Below are positions 7,767 through 14,916 of a stretch of 64,000 bases of DNA, piece after piece; within the stretch, counting starts at the first letter, position 1; each line of letters starts with the position of its first letter. Position numbers and translations under genes: made by a program. The notes beneath the pieces were generated by a model. That model worked only from the letters and a program-made list of their open reading frames with translations, ran no database searches and was not told the origin of the DNA. The stretch is from JAXMCI01 sp046349435 (GTDB taxonomy: Bacteria; Pseudomonadota; Alphaproteobacteria; Dongiales; Dongiaceae): assembly GCA_046349435.1 (NCBI GenBank), contig JAXMCI010000013.1, forward strand, positions 62,001 through 126,000. The letters are read 5' to 3'.

Positions 7767-9022
7767 GCGCGCCGCCGCCCGCGGTCGGGGCGCCCCCCAC
7801 GCACCCGACAGCCCTGCACCCGACAGCCCTGCACCCGACCGCCGCGCGCCCCACCGTCGGGCTGCGGCCGGCGGCGCACCGGCGCACCCTCGCCGGCCAT
7901 CCCTGGGTCTACTCCAACGAGATCGAGATGACCCCTTCGGCCAAGGCGCTGCCGCCCGGCACGCCGGTGCGGCTGCTCGCGGCCGATGGCCGGCCGCTCG
8001 GCCTCTACGGCTTCAACCCGCAGCCGCTGATCGCCGCCCGGCTGCTGTCGCGCGATGCCGAGGCGATCATCGACGAGGACTTCGTCGTCGCCCGGCTCGG
8101 CCGCGCCCTGGCGCTGCGCGAGCGGCTGGTCGGCGCGCCCTTCTACCGCCTGGTCCATGCCGAGGCGGACGGCCTGCCCGGGCTGATCGTCGACCGCTAC
8201 GGCGACAGCCTGGTGGTGCAGCCCAACAGCGCCGTCGCCGACCGGCTGACGCCGCTCGTCCTGGCCGCGCTGCGGCGGCTGCTCTCGCCGGCCGCCATCG
8301 TGCTGCGCGGCGACAGCCCGGCACGGACGCTGGAGGGGCTGCCCGCCGTCGAATCGGTCGAGGGCGCGCCGGCGCTGCCGATCGAGCTCGTCGAGAACGG
8401 CGCCCGCTTCTTCGCCGACCCGGTCGGCGGGCAGAAGACCGGCTGGTTCTACGACCAGCGCGACAACCGCGCCCTGGTCGCCCGGCTGGCGCGCGGCCTG
8501 ACCATGCTCGACGCCTACTGCTACACCGGCGGCTTCGCGGTGCAGGCGGCGCTCGGCGGCGCCGCCGCGGTCACCGCCCTCGACCGCTCGGCCGACGCGC
8601 TGGCGCTGGCCGGGCGGGCCGCCGCGGCGAACGGGGTGGCGGAACGCTGCAGCTTCCGCCGCGCCGAGGTCTTCGCCGAGCTGGCGGCGCTCGCCGCCGA
8701 GGGCCGCCGCTTCGACATCGTCGCCGCCGACCCGCCGGCCTTCGTCAAGTCGCGCAAGGACCTGCCGCAGGGCCTGCGCGCCTACCGCAAGCTGGCCCGG
8801 CTGGCCGCCGCCCTGGTCGCCCCCGGCGGCTTCCTGTTCGTCGCCTCCTGCTCGCACAACGTGACGCCGGACGACCTCGCCGAGCAGGTCGCCCGGGCGC
8901 TGGCCGATCTCGGCCGCGGCGGCCGCATCCTGCATCGCGGCGGCGCGGCGCCCGACCATCCCGTGCACCCCGCCTTGCCGGAGACCGCCTACCTCAAGGC
9001 CGAGCTGCTGCAGCTCGACTGA
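7763..9022 (+). CDS. rlmI: RlmI/RlmK-family 23S rRNA methyltransferase (PUA + class I SAM domain)
   Basis: Probable 23S rRNA 5-methylcytosine methyltransferase, 419 residues. A PUA-type RNA-binding segment (LAGHPWVYSNEIE, about residues 40-110) is followed by a Rossmann methyltransferase with MLDAYCYTGGFAVQAALGG (SAM site), VAADPPAFVKSRKDL and a late CSHNV cysteine. The frame can begin only at a TTG at 7763 that overlaps the ggt stop (TTGA); no ATG or GTG occurs before the PUA region. The first 30 residues include a 15-bp tandem repeat encoding HPTAL and are probably disordered. The exact target nucleotide within the RlmI/RlmK group cannot be decided here. Confidence 0.85.
   Translation: MSAPPPAVGAPPTHPTALHPTALHPTAARPTVGLRPAAHRRTLAGHPWVYSNEIEMTPSAKALPPGTPVRLLAADGRPLGLYGFNPQPLIAARLLSRDAEAIIDEDFVVARLGRALALRERLVGAPFYRLVHAEADGLPGLIVDRYGDSLVVQPNSAVADRLTPLVLAALRRLLSPAAIVLRGDSPARTLEGLPAVESVEGAPALPIELVENGARFFADPVGGQKTGWFYDQRDNRALVARLARGLTMLDAYCYTGGFAVQAALGGAAAVTALDRSADALALAGRAAAANGVAERCSFRRAEVFAELAALAAEGRRFDIVAADPPAFVKSRKDLPQGLRAYRKLARLAAALVAPGGFLFVASCSHNVTPDDLAEQVARALADLGRGGRILHRGGAAPDHPVHPALPETAYLKAELLQLD
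7802..7840 (+). repeat. 15-bp tandem repeat inside the 5' end of the rlmI-like gene
   Basis: Two perfect copies of CACCCGACAGCCCTG (7802-7816, 7817-7831) and the first nine bases of a third. Each copy encodes His-Pro-Thr-Ala-Leu. The unit is a multiple of 3, so the frame is kept. Confidence 0.9.
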
Positions 9023-9071
9023 GACCGCGCTATCATCGACCGGCGTCCGGTGACCTCGGGGGAGAGCGGCG

Positions 9072-9797
9072 ATGGGTGGCACGGCGTTGCGGCGGGCCCT
9101 GTGGGCCGTCCTCTTCTCGGTTCTCGCCGGGACGGCCACGGCGAAGACGCTGCCGCTGGCCGAGGGCCTGGTGGCGCTCAACAGCCCGGCCGGCGAGCAG
9201 GCGCTGCTGCGCAGCCCGGCCAAGGCCGCCTACTGGGACCTCAGCCTGCAGTTCGTGACGCAGAAGACCCAGTCCTTCTGCGGCATTGCCTCGATCGTCA
9301 TGGTGCTGAACGCCGCCGGGGTGCCGGCGCCGACCACGCCGGAATACGAGCCCTACCGGGTCTTCACCCAGGACAACGTCTTCAACGCCGAGACCGAGGC
9401 GATCCTGCCGCAGGCGGTGATCCTGCAGCAGGGCATCACGCTCGACCAGCTGGGCAGCCTGGTGCGGAGCTTCGGGCTGGCGGCCGCCGTCCACCACGCC
9501 GCCGACAGCGATCTCGACTCGTTCCGCGCCGCGGCGCGCGAGCATCTCGCCGCGCCCGGCCGGTTCGTCCTGGTCAACTACCTGCGCAAGGCGATCGGAC
9601 AGGAGCGCGGCGGGCACATCTCGCCGCTCGCCGCCTACGATGCGGAGAGCGACTCGTTCCTGGTCCTCGACGTCGCCCGCTACAAGTACCCGCCGGTCTG
9701 GGTCAAGGCGGCGGCGCTGTTCGCGGCGATGAGCACGCCCGATTCGGACAACCGCAACCTCAGCCGGGGCTTCGTGCTGATCGGCGGCGGCGGCTGA
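9072..9797 (+). CDS. Secreted phytochelatin-synthase-family protein
   Basis: 241 residues with a Sec signal peptide (cleavage near TATA-KT). The mature part is a single phytochelatin-synthase catalytic domain (papain fold). The triad is complete: C70 in SFCGIAS, H182 in GGHISPLAAYD and D200 in LVLDVARYKYPPVWV; the H-D spacing equals that of plant PCS. The plant Cys-rich C-terminal half is absent. Bacterial short forms mainly hydrolyse glutathione to gamma-Glu-Cys rather than polymerise it. Export to the periplasm and position two genes after gamma-glutamyltransferase suggest a part in periplasmic glutathione breakdown (inference). GGGGGAGAG upstream supports the ATG. Confidence 0.88.
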   Translation: MGGTALRRALWAVLFSVLAGTATAKTLPLAEGLVALNSPAGEQALLRSPAKAAYWDLSLQFVTQKTQSFCGIASIVMVLNAAGVPAPTTPEYEPYRVFTQDNVFNAETEAILPQAVILQQGITLDQLGSLVRSFGLAAAVHHAADSDLDSFRAAAREHLAAPGRFVLVNYLRKAIGQERGGHISPLAAYDAESDSFLVLDVARYKYPPVWVKAAALFAAMSTPDSDNRNLSRGFVLIGGGG

Positions 9798-9831
9798 CCC
9801 GCCGTCCCGCCCGGCGCGTCAGACCGGCGCG

Positions 9832-10029
9832 TCAGCCCTTGTGGGCCTCGTGGTGGTCGAAGCTGGTCTTGATCATCAGCAGGATGAACAGGACGGCGAA
9901 GACGAAGAAGGCGAGCCCGCCGTAGTACCCCACCGGCTGCTCCTGCCCGGACTGCGCGCTGACATAGAGCGCCACCACGCCGAACAGCCCGACCAGGCCG
10001 CCCCAGATCCACTTGCCGGTGCCTTCCAT
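9832..10029 (-). CDS. Small two-segment membrane protein, 65 residues
   Basis: Hypothetical inner-membrane protein starting MEGTGKWIWGGLVGLFGVVA. Two hydrophobic segments (about 9-24 and 36-56) are separated by SAQSGQEQPVGYYG, and the protein ends in a short His/Lys tail (SFDHHEAHKG). The ATG at 10029 is chosen because GGGAAGGAG sits 6 bases upstream. Not recognised as a named family. It lies alone between the convergent phytochelatin-synthase-like gene and the histidine kinase gene, which is on the same strand. Confidence 0.72.
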   Translation of the reverse strand: MEGTGKWIWGGLVGLFGVVALYVSAQSGQEQPVGYYGGLAFFVFAVLFILLMIKTSFDHHEAHKG

Positions 10030-10188
10030 GTCGCTCCTTCCCGCCCTTTGGCCCACCCTTTGGCCCGCCTCTTGGCCGCCGCTCGGCCGCGCCCCTCGGC
10101 CCACCCCTCGGGTTGCGGGGCACAGGGTTATCCCGAAAGCGGGAACGAAGGCAACAGCCGGCCGGTTCCGCGGGCCGGGTGCGGGGCG

Positions 10189-11628
10189 TCACTCCGGCGG
10201 GGCCGGCAGCTCGATCTCGAAGAGGGTGCCGTCCGGCCCGGTATGAGCGAGCCGCAGCTCGCCACCATGGGCCCGCGCCAGGTCGCGGGCGATCGCCAGG
10301 CCGAGCCCGGAGCCGCCCGCCCGGGCCGAGCCGGCGAAGGGTTGGAACAGCCGCTCGCGCGCCTTGGCCGGCAGGCCGGGGCCGTCGTCGCGGACCGCGA
10401 TCTCGAGCCGGCCGGCATTGCTCCGCGCGGCAACCTCGACGCACCCTGCCCGGGCCTCGACCGCGTTGCCGACCAGGTTGCTCAGCACGCGGAAGATCTG
10501 GTCGCGGTCGGCCAGCAGCTCCAGCCCCTCCTCCACCCGGTTGTCGAGCCGGAAGCCGGAGTCCGCCGGCAGCGGCAGGAAGGTGCCGACCTCGTCGACC
10601 AGCCGGGCCAGCCGGAAGCGGGTGCGGTCGAGCCGCGGCGGCCCCTCGCGGCTGTATTGCAGGATCGCCGAGCAGAGGTCGGCCGCCCGGTCGATGGCCT
10701 TCAGCAGCGTCGGCGCGGCCCGCTGCACCTCGGGATCGCCGCTGCCGGCCAGCCGGTCGGAGATCAGCCGCGCGGTGCCGAGGATGTTGCGCAGGTCGTG
10801 ATTGACCTTGGTCATGGCGCTGCCGAGCGCCGCCAGGCGCGTCTTCTGGTGCAGCGCGGCACGGAGCTTCTCCTCCATGTCGATCAGCTCGCGCTGCGCC
10901 ATGCCGATCTCGTCGCGCCGCCGCGTCGCCGGCAGCAGCGCCGCGGCGTTCTCCGGGTCCTCGCGGAAGGCGATCATGCTCTCGGTCAGGCGGCGCACCG
11001 GCCGGACCACGATCCATTGCAGGCTGAAGAACAGCAGGGCGGCGGTGATCAGCGAGATGGCGATCGACAGCCCGAGCACGCGGCCCGAGAACTCGATCAG
11101 CGCGGTGCGCACCGGCGCCTCGTCGATCAGCAACTCGATGGTGGCGCCGGGGCGGCGCGGCGACTGGCCGGTCACCCGCAGGATGCGGTTGTGCGGCTGC
11201 AGCAGGGCGGCGAACGCCTCGCCGATCGCCGGCAGCAGGCGACGGTCGTCGATGTCGAAGCTGACATCGGCCATCGGCGCGCCGTCGCCGCCGAGCATCA
11301 GCTTGACGCCGTCCGGCCGGCGCAGCGCGATCAGGTAGGCCTGGGCCTGGGCCAGCAGGTCGCGCTCGAGCGTCTCGCTGACCGCCTGGTCCGGCGCCGC
11401 CTCGAGCGCCATCACCGCGATGTTGGCGGCCTCCAGCTGGCTGCGCAGGTAGGCGAGCCGGAAGCGCCCGGCCGAGGGCGCGAAGATCAGCACCTCGCTG
11501 ACCATGACGAAGACCACGGCCAGCACCAGCAGCCGGGCCGAGAGGCTGGTCGTCCAGGGCGGCAGGCGAAGCTTGCGCCGGCCCGCCGGCGCGGCGGCGA
11601 GGCCGCCGACCCGCACCTGGTCGGTCAT
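10189..11628 (-). CDS. Orphan sensor histidine kinase (HAMP-HisKA-HATPase)
   Basis: 479-residue membrane sensor kinase. Membrane segments at about 30-52 and 183-205 enclose a periplasmic sensor region of about 130 residues. A HAMP linker follows (VVRPVRRLTESMIAFRED), then an H-box with phosphoacceptor H277 in KVNHDLRNIL, then the ATPase boxes: N-box RVLSNLVGNAVEA, DDGPGLP, and GGSGLGLAIARDLARAHGG. No response-regulator gene is adjacent, so the partner and signal are unknown. The upstream gap to the next gene holds a REP-like hairpin. Confidence 0.92.
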   Translation of the reverse strand: MTDQVRVGGLAAAPAGRRKLRLPPWTTSLSARLLVLAVVFVMVSEVLIFAPSAGRFRLAYLRSQLEAANIAVMALEAAPDQAVSETLERDLLAQAQAYLIALRRPDGVKLMLGGDGAPMADVSFDIDDRRLLPAIGEAFAALLQPHNRILRVTGQSPRRPGATIELLIDEAPVRTALIEFSGRVLGLSIAISLITAALLFFSLQWIVVRPVRRLTESMIAFREDPENAAALLPATRRRDEIGMAQRELIDMEEKLRAALHQKTRLAALGSAMTKVNHDLRNILGTARLISDRLAGSGDPEVQRAAPTLLKAIDRAADLCSAILQYSREGPPRLDRTRFRLARLVDEVGTFLPLPADSGFRLDNRVEEGLELLADRDQIFRVLSNLVGNAVEARAGCVEVAARSNAGRLEIAVRDDGPGLPAKARERLFQPFAGSARAGGSGLGLAIARDLARAHGGELRLAHTGPDGTLFEIELPAPPE

Positions 11629-11641
11629 GGCGCTGCCCCGC

Positions 11642-11668
11642 CCTCGCCCCCCGGCCGGAGGGGCGAGG
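11642..11668. repeat. REP-like intergenic hairpin (CCTCGCCCC family)
   Basis: Perfect 9-bp stem CCTCGCCCC (11642-11650) and GGGGCGAGG (11660-11668) with a 9-base loop, in the gap between the disulfide-reductase stop and the histidine kinase start. The same core arms recur at 31603 and 40701. No T-run follows, so it is not a classical intrinsic terminator. Confidence 0.6.
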
Positions 11669-11708
11669 CGAGACCGGCGGCGCGGCGGGACCGGATCATC
11701 GCGTCCTT

Positions 11709-13133
11709 CTACCCGAACCGGCTGAGAAAACGAACCAGCCGCTTGCTGCGCGGCCCGAACAGCGACGGCAGGAAGTAGCTGCCGGCGGCGCGCTTGCCGG
11801 CCTCGCCCAGGGTCGGATAGGGCAGCACCAGCTGTGCCATGGCGCCGATGCCGAGGCCGCGCGCGATCGCCAGCACCCAGGGCTGGATCAGCTCGCCGGC
11901 CTGCGGCCCGACGATCGAGGCCCCCAGGATGCGGCCGCGGGCGGTGGTCACCACCTTGACGAAGCCGCCCGCGACCCGCTCGGTGCGGGCCCGGTCGTTC
12001 TCGGCGAACGGCCAGCGCAGGATGCGGATCGCGCCGTGCCGCTCGCGCGCCGCCGCTTCCGCCAGCCCGACATGGGCGAGCTCCGGCGCGGTGTAGGTGA
12101 CCCAGGGAATCGCCGCCGTCGAGACCCGGGCCGGCAGCCGGAACAGCGCGCTGCGGATCACCAGCCCGGCATGGTAGCCGGCGACATGGGTGAACTGCAG
12201 CCCGCCGACCGCGTCGCCGATGGCGTAGACCCGACGGTTGCTGGTGCGCAGCCCGGCATCGACGGTGATGCCGCGGCCGTCATGGGCGATGCCGGCCGCC
12301 GCCAGCCCGAGCCCGTCGAGCCGCGGCCGCCGGCCGGCCGCGACGAGCAGCGCGCTGCCGGCCAGCACGCGCTCGCCGTCGCCCTGGCGCAGCGTCAGCG
12401 CCACGCCGCCGCGGTCGGGCGCCGCCCGCACCACCTCGGCACCCTCGTGCAGCGCGATGCCGTCGGCGGCGAGCCGCCGCCGCACCACCTCGACCAGCTC
12501 GGGATCGTCCTTCGGCAGCAGCTGCGCCCGCTCGACCAGGCTGACCGCGGCGCCGAGCCCGCGGAACGCCTGGGCCAGCTCGCAGCCGATCGGCCCGCCG
12601 CCCAGCACCAGCAGATGCTCCGGCAGGTCGGCGAGCTCGAACACCGTCTCGTTGGTCAGGTGGGGGGTCTCCGCCAGCCCCGGCACCGGCGGCAGCAGCG
12701 GCGCCGAGCCGGTCGCCAGCACGAAGCGCCGGGCCCGGATCCGCAGCGCCCCGGCCTCGAGCTCGGCGGGGCCGGTGAAGCGCGCGGCGGCACGCACCAC
12801 CCTGACCCCGAGCCCGGTGAAGCGGGCCTCGGAATCGTTGGGCGCGATGCTCTCGACGACCTCGCGGACATGCGCCCGGACCCGCGCGAAATCGACCCGG
12901 GCGGGCCCGGCGGCGACGCCGAAGGCGGCGGCCTCGCCGACCGCGCGGGCAGCATGCGCCGCGGCGAGCAGCGCTTTCGACGGCACGCAGCCATAGTTGA
13001 GGCAGTCGCCGCCCATCCGGCCGGCCTCGACCAGCACGGTGGCGGCGCCCAGCTGGCTCGCCCCGGCGGCGACGCTGAGCCCGGCCGAGCCGGCGCCGAC
13101 CACGCAGATGTCGGGGGTCAGCAGCTCAGCCAT
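11709..13133 (-). CDS. FAD-dependent pyridine nucleotide-disulfide oxidoreductase (mercuric reductase / LPD-like)
   Basis: 474 residues. FAD-binding VVGAGSAGLS near the N-terminus, the redox-active disulfide C44/C49 in GGDCLNYGCVPSKALL, an NAD(P) site LLVLGGGPIGCELAQAF, and a C-terminal dimerisation domain. At the position of the LPD/glutathione reductase catalytic His-Pro motif the protein reads Y439-P-T-L-G-E, so the usual catalytic His is absent. No N-terminal HMA domain and no C-terminal vicinal Cys pair, so true mercuric reductase activity is unlikely. The start overlaps the stop of the TVP38 gene by 8 bases. Coupling to TVP38/DedA-type proteins recurs in proteobacteria, but the substrate is unknown. 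Confidence 0.87.
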   Translation of the reverse strand: MAELLTPDICVVGAGSAGLSVAAGASQLGAATVLVEAGRMGGDCLNYGCVPSKALLAAAHAARAVGEAAAFGVAAGPARVDFARVRAHVREVVESIAPNDSEARFTGLGVRVVRAAARFTGPAELEAGALRIRARRFVLATGSAPLLPPVPGLAETPHLTNETVFELADLPEHLLVLGGGPIGCELAQAFRGLGAAVSLVERAQLLPKDDPELVEVVRRRLAADGIALHEGAEVVRAAPDRGGVALTLRQGDGERVLAGSALLVAAGRRPRLDGLGLAAAGIAHDGRGITVDAGLRTSNRRVYAIGDAVGGLQFTHVAGYHAGLVIRSALFRLPARVSTAAIPWVTYTAPELAHVGLAEAAARERHGAIRILRWPFAENDRARTERVAGGFVKVVTTARGRILGASIVGPQAGELIQPWVLAIARGLGIGAMAQLVLPYPTLGEAGKRAAGSYFLPSLFGPRSKRLVRFLSRFG

Positions 13134-13860
13134 GGCGGCGGCGGAGCAGCCGCTTGTAGGCGACCGGGATCAGGGCCAGCACGGCGAGGCCGAGCAGGGC
13201 GGTGACGATCTGCGGCGTCAGCACGTCGGCCGGGCTCATCGGCTGGCCGCGGTCGAAGACGCTGCCCAGCCCGGCGCCGACCGTGGCGAAGACGAAGGTG
13301 CCGGGAATGATCCCGACCAGGGTGGTCCAGACGAACAGGCCGGCCGGCACGTCGAGGAACGCCGGCACCAGGTTGACGACGAAGAACGGGAACAGCGGCA
13401 CCAGCCGCAGCACCAGGAGGTAGCTGACCGCGTCGCGCCGGAAGCCCTGCTCCAGCCGCTTCAGCCACGGCCCCGCCTTGGCCCGCAGCAGGCCGCCCAC
13501 GGCGCTGCGCGCCGCGGCGAACAGGATGGTGGCGCCGACCGTGGCGGCGACCACGGTGACCGCGGTGCCCAGCCACTGCCCGAAGAGGAAGCCGCCGGCC
13601 ATCGTCAGCACCGCCCCGCCGGGCAGCGACAGGGCGACGGCGAGGACGTAGAGGCCGGCATAGGCGAGCAGCGACGGCAGGAAATGGCGCGACACCTGCT
13701 GCAGCAGCCAGGCGCGGTTGTCGCACAGCGCATCGAAGCTGACGTAGCGCTGCAGGCCGAGGGCGAAGAACAGCGCCAGCCCGGCGGCCAGCCCGGCGAG
13801 GGGCAGCCAGCGCCGGAGGGCTCTGCGGGGCGGCGGGGCGGGCAGCGATGGCGCGGACAT
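13126..13860 (-). CDS. TVP38/TMEM64 (SNARE-associated, DedA-like) membrane protein
   Basis: 244-residue inner-membrane protein of the VTT/TVP38 superfamily. The central signature is LSLPGGAVLTMAGGFLFGQWLGT (written here only as LPGGAVLTMAGGFLFG), followed by GPWLKRLEQGFRRDA and the conserved LRLVPLFPFFVVN. Five to six membrane segments. The start at 13860 (MSAPSLPAPPPRRALRRWLP) avoids a Gly/Arg-rich extension. First gene of a two-gene operon with the flavin disulfide reductase. The family is linked to lipid scrambling or membrane homeostasis; the role here is not determined. Confidence 0.9.
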   Translation of the reverse strand: MSAPSLPAPPPRRALRRWLPLAGLAAGLALFFALGLQRYVSFDALCDNRAWLLQQVSRHFLPSLLAYAGLYVLAVALSLPGGAVLTMAGGFLFGQWLGTAVTVVAATVGATILFAAARSAVGGLLRAKAGPWLKRLEQGFRRDAVSYLLVLRLVPLFPFFVVNLVPAFLDVPAGLFVWTTLVGIIPGTFVFATVGAGLGSVFDRGQPMSPADVLTPQIVTALLGLAVLALIPVAYKRLLRRRHG

Positions 13861-14012
13861 GGGGCGGGATGCTCTCCACCGGCGGCCCGTGCCGCCCGGC
13901 CTTGCGTTCCTGCATGTAGCACCGCCCCCGGCGGACTGCCATGCGGCCGCCCGCGGGATCACGGATTGTTCAACCGCGGCAGCAGCTTGGGGTATGACGC
14001 CGGGTGCCGCGA

Positions 14013-14040
14013 TTGACTCCGGGGAAGCCAGACCTTATAC
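14013..14040 (+). promoter_or_regulatory. Promoter of the rpmH-rnpA-yidD-yidC operon
   Basis: TTGACT (14013-14018), 16 bases, TTATAC (14035-14040), about 45 bases before the rpmH GTG. Among the best matches to the sigma-70 consensus in the window. Downstream genes overlap or are closely spaced up to argB, so it probably drives much of this block. Confidence 0.65.
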
Positions 14041-14084
14041 ACCCCCCGCTATTTTTCTAAAGCCCGAGCTCTGGAGTCAGTCCC

Positions 14085-14219
14085 GTGAAGCGCACCTATC
14101 AACCGAGCGTGCTCGTCCGCAAGCGTCGTCACGGCTTCCGGTCGCGCATGGCGACGGTCGGCGGCCGCAAGGTCATCGCGGCGCGCCGCGCGCGCGGGCG
14201 CAAGCGCCTCTCGGCCTGA
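14085..14219 (+). CDS. rpmH: 50S ribosomal protein L34
   Basis: 44 residues, the full family length, reading from GTG: MKRTYQPSVLVRKRRHGFRS, then RMATVGGRKVIAARRARGRK to the end. Structural protein of the large ribosomal subunit. It is too short to be obvious without knowing the family. Its stop overlaps the likely start of rnpA, the classic rpmH-rnpA arrangement. Confidence 0.97.
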   Translation: MKRTYQPSVLVRKRRHGFRSRMATVGGRKVIAARRARGRKRLSA

Positions 14220-14620
14220 CCGCGGCGCTGGAGCGGCTCAAGCGCCGCCCCGATTTTCTCCGCGTCGCGGCGACGCGGCGCCGCTGGGTGGGCGACGGGC
14301 TGATCCTGCAGGCCGACCGGCGGCCGGCGTCGGACGGGACGGCTGCGCTGCCGCAGGCGCGCGTCGGCTTGACCGTCAGCCGCAAGGTCGGCAACGCGGT
14401 GGCCCGCAACCGGGCGCGGCGCCGGCTGCGCGCGGTCGCCGCGGAGCTGTTGCCGGGCCATGCCGCGGCCGGGCATGACTATGTGCTGGTCGGGCGGGCC
14501 GGCACGCTGCGGCGCCCCTATGCCGGGCTGCGCGCCGACCTCGAGGCCGGGCTGCGCCGGCTGGGGCTGTGGCGCGGCGGCCCGGCGGCGCCCGGGGGAA
14601 CCGTGACGGAGGGTGCATGA
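14216..14620 (+). CDS. rnpA: Ribonuclease P protein component
   Basis: Protein subunit of RNase P, which matures tRNA 5' ends. Core motifs: RLKRRPDFLRVAATRRRWV near the N-terminus and the RNA-binding RNR signature VGNAVARNRARRRLRAVA. The frame is open into rpmH, and no ATG or GTG occurs at the right place. The best match to family length (134 residues) is a CTG at 14216 overlapping the rpmH stop (CTGA); a CTG at 14228 is the alternative. The stop overlaps the yidD ATG (ATGA, 14617-14620). Identity firm, start uncertain. Confidence 0.88.
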   Translation: MTAALERLKRRPDFLRVAATRRRWVGDGLILQADRRPASDGTAALPQARVGLTVSRKVGNAVARNRARRRLRAVAAELLPGHAAAGHDYVLVGRAGTLRRPYAGLRADLEAGLRRLGLWRGGPAAPGGTVTEGA

Positions 14621-14856
14621 GGCTGGCGCGCGATGCGGCGATCGGCCTGGTCCGGCTCTACCAGTGGCTGCTCTCGCCGCTGCTGCCGCCGGCCTGCCGC
14701 TTCGCGCCGAGCTGCTCGGAATACGCCGCCGAGGCGCTGGCACGGCACGGCCTGATCCGCGGGCTGTGGCTGACGGCGCGCCGGCTGGCGCGATGCCACC
14801 CCTGGGGCGGCCACGGCTACGACCCGGTTCCCGCGCCCGACGCCCGCCGCTCCTGA
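14617..14856 (+). CDS. yidD: Membrane protein insertion efficiency factor YidD
   Basis: 79 residues. It carries the whole family signature: an N-terminal amphipathic stretch (IGLVRLYQWLLSPLLPPAC), then CRFAPSCSEYAAEAL and RCHPWGGHGYDPVP. It assists YidC-dependent insertion of inner-membrane proteins. The ATG overlaps the rnpA stop, and yidC follows 60 bases later. Confidence 0.95.
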   Translation: MRLARDAAIGLVRLYQWLLSPLLPPACRFAPSCSEYAAEALARHGLIRGLWLTARRLARCHPWGGHGYDPVPAPDARRS

Positions 14857-14916
14857 CCCCCGCTTCAGCCCATTCGCCTTGTGCCGCCTGCGGCGGCGCC
14901 GGGCCAGGGACCAGAC

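Noticed and set aside
7802..7840. CRISPR-like short repeats
   Set aside because: In-frame 15-bp tandem units with no spacers; a coding microsatellite.
11709..13133. Mercuric reductase (merA) or E3 dihydrolipoamide dehydrogenase
   Set aside because: No HMA domain, no C-terminal Cys pair, no catalytic His, and no mer or 2-oxoacid dehydrogenase genes nearby; a general family name is used instead.
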